From JASLDZ01 sp964242625 (lineage in GTDB: Bacteria; Pseudomonadota; Alphaproteobacteria; Caulobacterales; Caulobacteraceae), in NCBI GenBank assembly GCA_964242625.1, contig CAXTAO010000015.1, positions 1-64,000 on the forward strand: a stretch of 64,000 bases of DNA, in the 5' to 3' direction. The translations under genes and the position numbers were made by a program. The notes under the pieces were generated by a model that was not told where the DNA came from, did no database searches, and saw nothing but the letters and a program-made list of their open reading frames with translations. Shown piece after piece: positions 24,628-31,697 of the stretch. Each line of letters opens with the position of its first letter. Positions within the stretch are counted from its first letter, which is position 1.

Positions 24628-25626
24628 TCAGGCGGGCGTGTCCACATAGCGGCGACGGTACCATTGCACGAACCGGGCCAGTCCGTCCTCCAAGCGCGTC
24701 TGCGGTCGCCACCCGACCAGGGCCTGGATCCGGCCGATGTCCGCGTAGGTCGTCGTCACGTCGCCCGCCTGCATGGGCCGCAGGACCTTGACGGCTTCGC
24801 GGCCCGTCTCGCGCTCCAAGACGGCGACGAGTTCGCCGAGCGGCTCCGGGTGGCTGTTGCCGACGTTCAGCAGCACGTTCTCCCCGGGGGCGGCTCGGCG
24901 GTCCAGGACGGCCAGCACCGCCGCCACGGCGTCGTCCACGTAGGTGAAGTCGCGGCGCATGCGGCCTTCGTTGAACAGCTCGATCGGGCGTCCTGAGAAG
25001 ATGGCGTCGGTGAACAGCCAGTAGGCCATGTCCGGCCGGCCCCACGGACCGTACACGGTGAAGAACCTCAACCCGGACATCGGCAGCCCGTAGAGGTGGG
25101 CGTAGCTCTGCGACAGGAGCTCGTCCGCGCGCTTGGTCGCGGCGTAGAGCGACACGGGGCGGTCCACCGGGTCGGTCTCGCTGAACGCCCCCTCGGCCCT
25201 GTCGCCATAGACGGAGCTGGATGAGGCGTAGACGAGGTGGCGCACCCGCCCGCGTGTGGCGCGCACCGCCTCCAAGACGGCGAGGTGTCCTGTGAGGTTC
25301 GCCTGCGCGTAGGCGAACGGCGCCTCCAGCGAGTAGCGCACGCCGGCCTGGGCGGCGAGGTGCACCACCCGATCTACCCGCTCGTTTCCGGCGATCGCCG
25401 CATGCACCGCCGCGGCGTCGGCCAGGTCCGCCTCGATCAGGCGGAAGCGCTCCGCGCCCGGCCCTCGCTGCAGCTCGGCCAGCCGTCCGCGCTTCAGCGC
25501 CGGGTCGTAATACGAGTTCAGGTTGTCGAACCCCACGACGGTCTCGCCCCTCGCCAGGAGCGCACGGGCCGTGTGGAAGCCGAGGAAGCCCGCGGCTCCC
25601 GTCAGCACAATGGCGCCGTCCGTCAT
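24628..25626 (-). CDS. NAD-dependent epimerase, UDP-glucuronate 4-epimerase-like
   Basis: Short-chain dehydrogenase/reductase making a nucleotide sugar, 332 aa. The NAD-binding motif is VLTGAAGFLGFHTARALL (residues 6-23), the catalytic region SSSSVYG and Y-A-A-T-K (YxxxK), and RFFTVYGPWGRPDMA is the signature of UDP-glucuronate/galacturonate epimerases. It would supply a uronic acid such as UDP-GalA for the adjoining polysaccharide cluster. Start ATG at 25626. Confidence 0.88.
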   Translation of the reverse strand: MTDGAIVLTGAAGFLGFHTARALLARGETVVGFDNLNSYYDPALKRGRLAELQRGPGAERFRLIEADLADAAAVHAAIAGNERVDRVVHLAAQAGVRYSLEAPFAYAQANLTGHLAVLEAVRATRGRVRHLVYASSSSVYGDRAEGAFSETDPVDRPVSLYAATKRADELLSQSYAHLYGLPMSGLRFFTVYGPWGRPDMAYWLFTDAIFSGRPIELFNEGRMRRDFTYVDDAVAAVLAVLDRRAAPGENVLLNVGNSHPEPLGELVAVLERETGREAVKVLRPMQAGDVTTTYADIGRIQALVGWRPQTRLEDGLARFVQWYRRRYVDTPA

Positions 25627-25808
25627 CTGAACCTGGGGGCTGTGGGGGCCGGGCCGCCTTCTAACCGCTCGGCCGCCCGGGCGCGAGGCCACGATACGCG
25701 CCCGGAGCCGGGGTAGGGGCGGGGATAGGCCGACATCCATCCCCGCGGCCCGTGCACCCCCCCAGCATGGCCCCACGTCGGCTCGACCGACGCATCTTGG
25801 AGGCGACC

Positions 25809-25970
25809 ATGAGCTGGCGGCTGCGCATCGAGTATCTCCCGGCGCCCTGCGCCGCGCGGGGGGGCGGCGCGTCCATGACCCCGCCCGGCGCGACGCCCGG
25901 CGGGGGCGCATCGTCTCGCGCAGCCGTGTCGAACCGCCCGCCTTCCGTCTCTCAAGCTTCGGGGAGCTGA
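25809..25970 (+). CDS. Small protein, 53 aa, upstream of SGNH esterase
   Basis: Unrecognised small ORF. ATG at 25809 has a strong GGAGG 5 bases upstream, and the stop lies 3 bases before the esterase start, so the two are probably cotranslated. It begins MSWRLRIEYLPAPC and then becomes Gly/Ala/Pro/Ser-rich. It may be a genuine small protein or a leader peptide that couples translation of the esterase. Confidence 0.45.
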   Translation: MSWRLRIEYLPAPCAARGGGASMTPPGATPGGGASSRAAVSNRPPSVSQASGS

Positions 25971-25973
25971 TCC

Positions 25974-27440
25974 ATGGCCCCGCACAGACCCTTCGGCGCC
26001 GCTCGTGGCTGGCCGCTCCCTCCGGGCCAGGTGGTCGGGGGTTTCTCCCCGGCCGTCCTCACGGCTCCGTCCGTAGCGGGCGTGGCCGCCGCCGGTGCGA
26101 CACTGACCGCGACCCCGGGGAGCTACGGCGGCGCCACCGCCGTCGCCGGCCAGTGGCAGAGGAACGGGATGGCGATCACCGGCGCGACCGGCGCCAGCTA
26201 CACCGTTCAAGCGAGCGATGGCCCCAACGTCTCGTACAGGGAGGTCGCCACCAACAGCCAGGGCTCGATCACCCAGCGCGCTCTGGCCCAGTACAAAGGG
26301 CAGGTGGCGAACCGTTGCTACATCCACGATACGACGGCGAACTCGAACAAGCAGATGATGTCGCGTTCGCCTCACGTCGCAGGCGACACGCTCACCACCC
26401 TGCAGGTCTACCTCGCCAACTGGTTCTGGGATCGGGCCGGGACCAAGACGGAGACCGGCTCGGGCGGAACGGCCACCTACACCGCGTCGATCGAGTACCC
26501 GGCCGGGACGTTCACCCAGGTCAAATTCGCCGGCGCGACCTCCGGCACGGCCAACGACACCGGCGTGCTCGTGTCCGACGCCGTGACGATATCGATCCCC
26601 AAGGGCGCGACCTTCTGGGTTCGGGTGTTCTGCCAGGCGGCCACGGGCATCGTGTTCGACGCGGGTTACACCTCCGGCCCGTACACCTACTCCAACTGCG
26701 ACCTCGCCAACGGTCAGGCGATGACTTACGGCGCTTCGGGCGTGGCCGACCAGACGATGGGCGGCACGGTCGTGAACACCGCAACCTCCAACTACCCGGC
26801 GTGGACGCCGCTGGCGATCGTCGCGCCGACCACCGTGCCCAGCGTGGCGATCTTCGGCGACAGCCGCGAGCACGGCACGGGCGACGCCCTGGACGGGACG
26901 ATGACCGGCCTGGGCGCCACCGCCCGCCAGCTCGACGCCCTGGGCGTGCCCTGGATCAACGTCGGCTGCCATGGCGACCTCATGGCCACCGCGGCGGGCG
27001 CTAGCGCCTTCGCCAAGCGCAAGGGCGCGGCCACCGTGGTCTCTCTGGCCGTGAGCGAGGGCGGGATCAACGACGTGACCACCAACAACGTCAACCCGCT
27101 GGCCTCCCTGCAGGCGATCTGGGCGCAGCTCGCCGTGGGCGTGCCGGTCTACCAGAAGACGCTGCAGCCGGTATCCGCCTCGACCGATAGCTGGGCCACC
27201 ACCGTCAACCAAACCAGGACGGCCAACGACGCCACGCGCGTGGCCTTCAACACCGCAATCCGCGCGGGCGGCGTGTTAGGGCTGACCGGCTACGTCGAGG
27301 ACGCCGATGTGGTGGAAAGCGCGCGCGACAGCGGGCTGTGGAAGCCGGGGCGGACATCGGACGGCACGCACGCCAACGCGAGCGGCTACGCCCTCCTGCG
27401 GACCGGGAGCGCGCTCACCGCCGCGGCGCTGGCGCGGTGA
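25974..27440 (+). CDS. SGNH/GDSL-type esterase with N-terminal Ig-like domain
   Basis: Probable carbohydrate esterase, 488 aa. Residues about 30-100 form an Ig-like module (APSVAGVAAAGATLTATPGSY through ASYTVQASD), followed by a Thr/Gly-rich beta region. The C-terminal SGNH fold shows all blocks: GDS (IFGDSREHGTG, about 294), Gly (NVGCHGD), Asn (GGINDV) and the Asp-His pair in SDGTHANASGY (about 462). No classical signal peptide follows the ATG at 25974. GGAG lies upstream at good spacing. It sits at the edge of the exopolysaccharide cluster, so polymer deacylation is a fair guess. Confidence 0.8.
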   Translation: MAPHRPFGAARGWPLPPGQVVGGFSPAVLTAPSVAGVAAAGATLTATPGSYGGATAVAGQWQRNGMAITGATGASYTVQASDGPNVSYREVATNSQGSITQRALAQYKGQVANRCYIHDTTANSNKQMMSRSPHVAGDTLTTLQVYLANWFWDRAGTKTETGSGGTATYTASIEYPAGTFTQVKFAGATSGTANDTGVLVSDAVTISIPKGATFWVRVFCQAATGIVFDAGYTSGPYTYSNCDLANGQAMTYGASGVADQTMGGTVVNTATSNYPAWTPLAIVAPTTVPSVAIFGDSREHGTGDALDGTMTGLGATARQLDALGVPWINVGCHGDLMATAAGASAFAKRKGAATVVSLAVSEGGINDVTTNNVNPLASLQAIWAQLAVGVPVYQKTLQPVSASTDSWATTVNQTRTANDATRVAFNTAIRAGGVLGLTGYVEDADVVESARDSGLWKPGRTSDGTHANASGYALLRTGSALTAAALAR

Positions 27441-27441
27441 G

Positions 27442-27597
27442 CTACCAGGCGTTCGCGGCCGGCCCGCCCGGATCGCTCGGGTCCGGCCGCTCGCCGGCCG
27501 CTTCGCGCCGATCCCACTCCGCCCGCCAGTCGAAGTTGAACCACGCCCAGGCGCGTCGCCACCAAGCGGATCTCCGAACAGCTATCACTCCATGCAT
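27442..27597 (-). CDS. Tryptophan-rich small protein, 51 aa
   Basis: A short ORF in the gap between the esterase and the first GH16 gene, on the opposite strand. It starts MHGVIAVRRSAWWRRAWAWF and continues NFDWRAEWDRREAAG, ending in a Pro/Gly/Asp-rich tail and Trp. Seven Trp in 51 residues, and the patterned WxWFNFDWRAEW core, are hard to explain as a shadow frame. AAGG lies 7 bases before the ATG at 27597. It ends one base beyond the esterase stop and starts 25 bases from the divergent GH16 ATG. Function unknown. Confidence 0.55.
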   Translation of the reverse strand: MHGVIAVRRSAWWRRAWAWFNFDWRAEWDRREAAGERPDPSDPGGPAANAW

Positions 27598-27622
27598 GAT
27601 GCAACCTTAACGCGAGCCGACG

Positions 27623-28426
27623 ATGAAGCCAACCTCCTTCAAATTGGGCGCCATGGCGCTTGCGGCCACCGCGGCGCACGCCGCCGACCTCCCGTTATGG
27701 TCGGCGGCGACAGGCCCCGATCTCACGCTCTACACGCTGGCGTTCTCCGACGAGTTCGACACCACGGCGGGAATCGGCAACGGGCGCGGCGCGACTGCAC
27801 CCCCCACTCCGTGGTGGGACTTCCGTCACCCCGTGATGTTCACGAGCGAGACCTACGTCTCCGCTACCGACGCGCGGGCCTACCTCGCCTCCGGCGGGGT
27901 GCTCACCATGTCGACCTACGTCAACGCGCAGGGGGTCAACACCGAGGCCGACATCGAGACGGTGCGCAGCTTCGGCCCCGACTTTTACGCGGAGGTGCGG
28001 ATGCGCGGCCCGCAGGTGAACGGCGTGCACGCGGGCGTGTGGTTCCTCTCCGTCGACAATGGCCGGTCGGACGCGACCGGGGGTCACGCCGAGCTCGACC
28101 TCGTGGAGCAATACGGCCCGAGCGACCAGGGCGACCACTGCGCCTCCCACGTCTGGCCGGGCGCTCGCAAGGGCATCTCACACCAGTCCGTCTCCGCCTG
28201 GACAGTGCGGCCGGAGGGCAAGGCGGTCGCCTGGCACACCTACGGCCTGCTGGCGACCGAGCGCACCTTCACGATCTACCGCGACGGCGCGCCCGTGCAG
28301 CGCATTGCGCGCCTCCCTTCGCAGCATGTCCCGATGTACCTGCTGCTGAGCCTGTTCGGGAACGGGCCGCACGCGCCTCCAGCGACGATGCAGGTGGACT
28401 ACGTGCGCCTGTGGACCGCGCCGTGA
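27623..28426 (+). CDS. Glycoside hydrolase family 16 enzyme, copy 1
   Basis: Exported endo-glucanase/transglycosylase-like enzyme, 267 aa. Signal peptide MKPTSFKLGAMALAATAAHA. The GH16 catalytic motif ExDxxE is ELDLVE (about 157-162), followed by QYGP and later WHTYGLLATE, VDYVRLW at the end. Nucleophile and acid/base Glu are both present. It is paralogous to the enzymes at 40836 and 44543. In exopolysaccharide clusters GH16 enzymes usually trim or depolymerise the secreted polymer. The 3' end overlaps the opposing acyltransferase by 28 bp. Confidence 0.92.
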   Translation: MKPTSFKLGAMALAATAAHAADLPLWSAATGPDLTLYTLAFSDEFDTTAGIGNGRGATAPPTPWWDFRHPVMFTSETYVSATDARAYLASGGVLTMSTYVNAQGVNTEADIETVRSFGPDFYAEVRMRGPQVNGVHAGVWFLSVDNGRSDATGGHAELDLVEQYGPSDQGDHCASHVWPGARKGISHQSVSAWTVRPEGKAVAWHTYGLLATERTFTIYRDGAPVQRIARLPSQHVPMYLLLSLFGNGPHAPPATMQVDYVRLWTAP

Positions 28427-29523
28427 GCCTCCGTCGGTGAGCGCTGCGGCTCCCCGACGGGCCATCGCCGCAACAGCGTGGCGCGCGCGCGCTCGTCGAC
28501 GCGCGCCAGCACCAGCCCGATCGGCACGAGCGCCAGGGTGAACAGGAGCTGGAGTTCGGCGCCGTGGTGCGGCCCGATCCTCGCGACGGCCTTGCTCGTC
28601 AGCGCCAGCAGCGGCGCATGCACGGCGTAGATCGCAAAGGAGGCGTCGCCGAGCCACCTTCCGATCCGCAGCAGATTCTCGATCGCCTGGGCCCCCCAAA
28701 ACACGCAAGCCGGAAAAAAGACCAGCACGCACGCGAGTTCATAGGCGCGCCCCACGACGCCCGAGAGCGGAAGGCAGAAGATCGCCAGCAACCCCGCCAG
28801 CAGCGCGCCGCCGGCCACGCGGGTGCGGGGAGGGGCGCGGCTGTGCTGGCGCGCCAGCGCCAGGCCCATGCCGAAGGAGAATCCCACGCGAGCGACCCCG
28901 GCGATAAGCGACAGGTCGTCCAGCCGCGACCCGAGCGCCAGCGAGTGCCCGAGCTTCTCGCACGCCACCAAGACCAGGGCGCATGACGCGATGACCAGCA
29001 TCAGGCCCGGCCCGTGCAGTCGCTTCCAGAAGAGCGCCCAGACGCCGTTGGCCACCCAGAACTCGTAGAAGAGCGACCACGCGGGGAAGTTGGTCGGGAA
29101 CAGGTGGGCGTTCTGCTGGGCGGTGAAGACCGACGGGAGCATCAGCGCGGCCGCCGCGCCGGCCGCCGCGACCGCCGCCGACCCGCGCAGCTCGTGCGTC
29201 AGGAAAAGCAGGGCGAAGCCGAGACCCGTACCGACAGCGTACAGCGGGAACAGCCGCCGAGCCCGCATGCGCATGAAGCGGAGGGGGGAAGCCCCGGCCT
29301 GCAGGTCGGCGTCGTAGCGCTTGGCCAGCACGAAGCCGCTCAGCACGAAGAACAGGTCCACCGCCAGGTGGCCGAAGCGCGGCCGCACCCCGCCCAGCGC
29401 GTCCGAGGCGTGCAGGGCCACGACCACCAGCGCCGCGACGCCCCGCATGGCGTCCAACGTCGTGAACCGCGCGCCCACAGTGGTCACTTTGCACCAGCTC
29501 CCACGCGCCCGGATCGCTGTCAT
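28399..29523 (-). CDS. Acyltransferase family 3 membrane protein
   Basis: Integral membrane O-acyltransferase, 374 aa, with about ten TM helices. Typical N-terminal motif RFTTLDAMRGVAALVVVALH (catalytic His near 38), VDLFFVLSGFVLA and later FAIYAVHAPLL near residue 310. Expected to acetylate or succinylate the exopolysaccharide. The ATG at 29523 gives a 19-residue N-terminal extension before the motif; a GTG closer to it may be the real start. It is divergent from the export lipoprotein gene. Confidence 0.9.
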   Translation of the reverse strand: MTAIRARGSWCKVTTVGARFTTLDAMRGVAALVVVALHASDALGGVRPRFGHLAVDLFFVLSGFVLAKRYDADLQAGASPLRFMRMRARRLFPLYAVGTGLGFALLFLTHELRGSAAVAAAGAAAALMLPSVFTAQQNAHLFPTNFPAWSLFYEFWVANGVWALFWKRLHGPGLMLVIASCALVLVACEKLGHSLALGSRLDDLSLIAGVARVGFSFGMGLALARQHSRAPPRTRVAGGALLAGLLAIFCLPLSGVVGRAYELACVLVFFPACVFWGAQAIENLLRIGRWLGDASFAIYAVHAPLLALTSKAVARIGPHHGAELQLLFTLALVPIGLVLARVDERARATLLRRWPVGEPQRSPTEAHGAVHRRT

Positions 29524-29654
29524 GGGTTTCGTACACCCAAGCGGGGCCGTGCGGGAAGTGGGTTGGGCCGCGCCAGCGCACGGGACGAGAGGTCGCCTCG
29601 CAAACTCCGAGCGGGGCCGCTATGCAGGGCGCGCACAACGCGAGAGACTCCTGG

Positions 29655-30227
29655 ATGCGCCGAACTTCGCTCGCCCTGTCCCTGCTGGCCTGCACGCTGA
29701 CGGCCGGCGCCTGCGGCGCGGCGCCCCCGCCTTCCACGACGCCCACCCCCGTCGTGCGGTCGGCTTCGGCCGCCTACACGCTCGGCCCGGGCGACAAGGT
29801 GCGCCTAATTGTGTTCGGCGAGCAGAACCTGTCCGGAGAGTACTCTGTCGCCGGTTCCGGCGTGCTGGCGCTGCCGCTGATCGGAGAGGTGAGGGCTGCG
29901 GGCCTGACCGTGCCTGCGCTGACGGAAGCGATACGCGCTCGGCTGGCCGACGGCTACATCCGCAACCCGCAGGTGGCGATGGAGGTCTTGGGGTACCGGC
30001 CGTTCTACCTCTACGGGGAGGTGAACCGGCCGGCGCAGTACCCGTACACGGCCGATCTCACCGTCCTGAACGCGGTGGCCTCCGCGGGCGGCTTCAGCTA
30101 CCGCGCGGACCAGAAGTGGGTCTTCGTCCGGCACCAGGGATCGACCAAGGAGGAGCGCGTGCGGCTGACCGGGGCTACCCTCGTCGCGCCAGGAGACACC
30201 CTGCGCTTCCGCGCACGGCTGTTCTAG
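29655..30227 (+). CDS. Short OPX polysaccharide export lipoprotein (Wza family)
   Basis: Periplasmic/outer-membrane export component, 190 aa. Lipobox LLACTLTAGAC gives a lipidated Cys near residue 20. The PES domain (AYTLGPGDKVRLIVFGEQNLSG, about 40-110) is followed by one SLBB-like domain (FYLYGEVNRPAQYPY through RFRARLF). It lacks the C-terminal amphipathic helix that forms the pore in Wza, so it belongs to the short OPX class that is thought to need a separate beta-barrel. ATG at 29655 is preferred over 29622 because it gives a proper lipoprotein signal. Confidence 0.88.
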   Translation: MRRTSLALSLLACTLTAGACGAAPPPSTTPTPVVRSASAAYTLGPGDKVRLIVFGEQNLSGEYSVAGSGVLALPLIGEVRAAGLTVPALTEAIRARLADGYIRNPQVAMEVLGYRPFYLYGEVNRPAQYPYTADLTVLNAVASAGGFSYRADQKWVFVRHQGSTKEERVRLTGATLVAPGDTLRFRARLF

Positions 30228-30393
30228 AAGCCACACCCGGCTGCATGCGACGTCGCGGCGACGCTCGGACACCTTGCCTTTACGCGCGCCGTGGTGGTCT
30301 GACCTCTGGATGACGCGCTCGCCCTCACGGTGGGCGTGCGCGACGGGAGCGAGGCGGCGAGCGGGGTCGGCCCGGCCAGCCGCAGGGGATGAC

Positions 30394-31671
30394 ATGAGGA
30401 CCAAGCTTGCCGGCGCGCTGGGCGTGTACCTGCTCTCAGCCGGCCTTGCGCACGCGCAGGACGCGCTGAGTTCTTTTAGCTCGGAGTATGATCGCGGGCG
30501 CAACGTCGGCGTCTACGACCGCCCCCGGCCCGAGTACACACCGATCGGCGTCCAGCTCGGCGCGTTCAGCCTCTCGCCCGCGCTTACGACGGGCATCAGC
30601 TTCACCGACAACGTCTTCGCCAGCGACACCAATGCGCAGAGCGACGAGATCTTCTCGATCACGCCAAGCCTTTCAGCGCAGTCGAACTGGAACCGCCACG
30701 CCCTCGGCTTCAACGCCTCCGTGACGCGCTACGAACACCTGGACGTCGACAGCCAGAGTAGCACCGACTTCACCGTAGGGGTGCACGGCCGGCTGGATGT
30801 TCTGACCAGCGCGGCGATAACCGCCAGCTACCAGCACAGCGACCTCACCGAGTCGCGGTACAATTCGGAAGCGGCCGCGTTTTCACCGGAGCCGTCCAAG
30901 TACAGCACGGACTATTTTGATATTTCCGCGTCGAACCAGTTCAACCGTGTGCGCGTGAGGCTTGATGCCAGCGCTCTGAATGAAAACTTCGACAACCTTG
31001 TCGGCTTTGATGGGCGGATCATCAACAACGATACGCGCGATAACACCTACTATAACGCTTCGGCGCGAGCCGATTTTGCCCTCACGCCGGATACGGCGAT
31101 TTTCGGCGTCATTTCTTACGACAAACGCGATTTTACGAATCAGGTCGATCTACCAGGATATTTCCAAAGAAGCTCCGACGGCTATCAATTTCTAGTGGGA
31201 GCGAATTTCGACATCACCAACCTGATCCGTGGAGAAGTGGGCGTTGGGTATTTCAGTGATAAGGTAGGCGGCGTAGGGAGTTCGTCGGACGGAGTCTCCC
31301 TCAACGCACGGGTGGAATACTTCATCACCCCGCTCACCACGATCACGTTCAACGGTAACCGCGGATTCTACAACTCGACCGTGCTGCTGTCTCCCGGCGA
31401 TGTGTCCACCAGCGGAAGCGTTCGCATCGATCACGAATTCCGCCGCAATCTGCTGGCATTCGTACAGGCTGGTGGGTCAAACCAGGACTATGTCGGCATT
31501 GATCGGAACGACGATCGCGTGTTCGCAGGCGGCGGCGTCACTTACCTGGTCAATCGCGCCGCCCAGGTGACCCTAAGCTATGATCATAGATCGCAGACCA
31601 GCAACGGGACGTTCCGTGGTTATCAATACGACGCCAATACCGTATCTCTGAGCCTCACCCTTCGCCGCTGA
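30394..31671 (+). CDS. Outer-membrane beta-barrel protein of the polysaccharide export system
   Basis: Predicted outer-membrane barrel, 425 aa (BBP2-like family). Signal peptide MRTKLAGALGVYLLSAGLAHA. After a short linker the sequence is alternating amphipathic strands from PALTTGISFTDNVFA to the final VSLSLTLRR, rich in Asn, Ser, Thr and aromatic girdle residues. ATG at 30394 gives the signal peptide. It lies directly between the short OPX gene and the Wzc-type gene, so it is the likely outer-membrane conduit. GC falls in its middle part (about 30900-31300). Confidence 0.85.
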   Translation: MRTKLAGALGVYLLSAGLAHAQDALSSFSSEYDRGRNVGVYDRPRPEYTPIGVQLGAFSLSPALTTGISFTDNVFASDTNAQSDEIFSITPSLSAQSNWNRHALGFNASVTRYEHLDVDSQSSTDFTVGVHGRLDVLTSAAITASYQHSDLTESRYNSEAAAFSPEPSKYSTDYFDISASNQFNRVRVRLDASALNENFDNLVGFDGRIINNDTRDNTYYNASARADFALTPDTAIFGVISYDKRDFTNQVDLPGYFQRSSDGYQFLVGANFDITNLIRGEVGVGYFSDKVGGVGSSSDGVSLNARVEYFITPLTTITFNGNRGFYNSTVLLSPGDVSTSGSVRIDHEFRRNLLAFVQAGGSNQDYVGIDRNDDRVFAGGGVTYLVNRAAQVTLSYDHRSQTSNGTFRGYQYDANTVSLSLTLRR

Positions 31672-31697
31672 CCGCCCCTTTTTCGAGCGAGCGCCCC

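Noticed and set aside
25974..27440. SGNH protein with Ig-like module as a phage tail-fibre or prophage remnant
   Set aside because: No other phage gene is nearby, and the neighbours are polysaccharide genes, so a carbohydrate esterase fits better.
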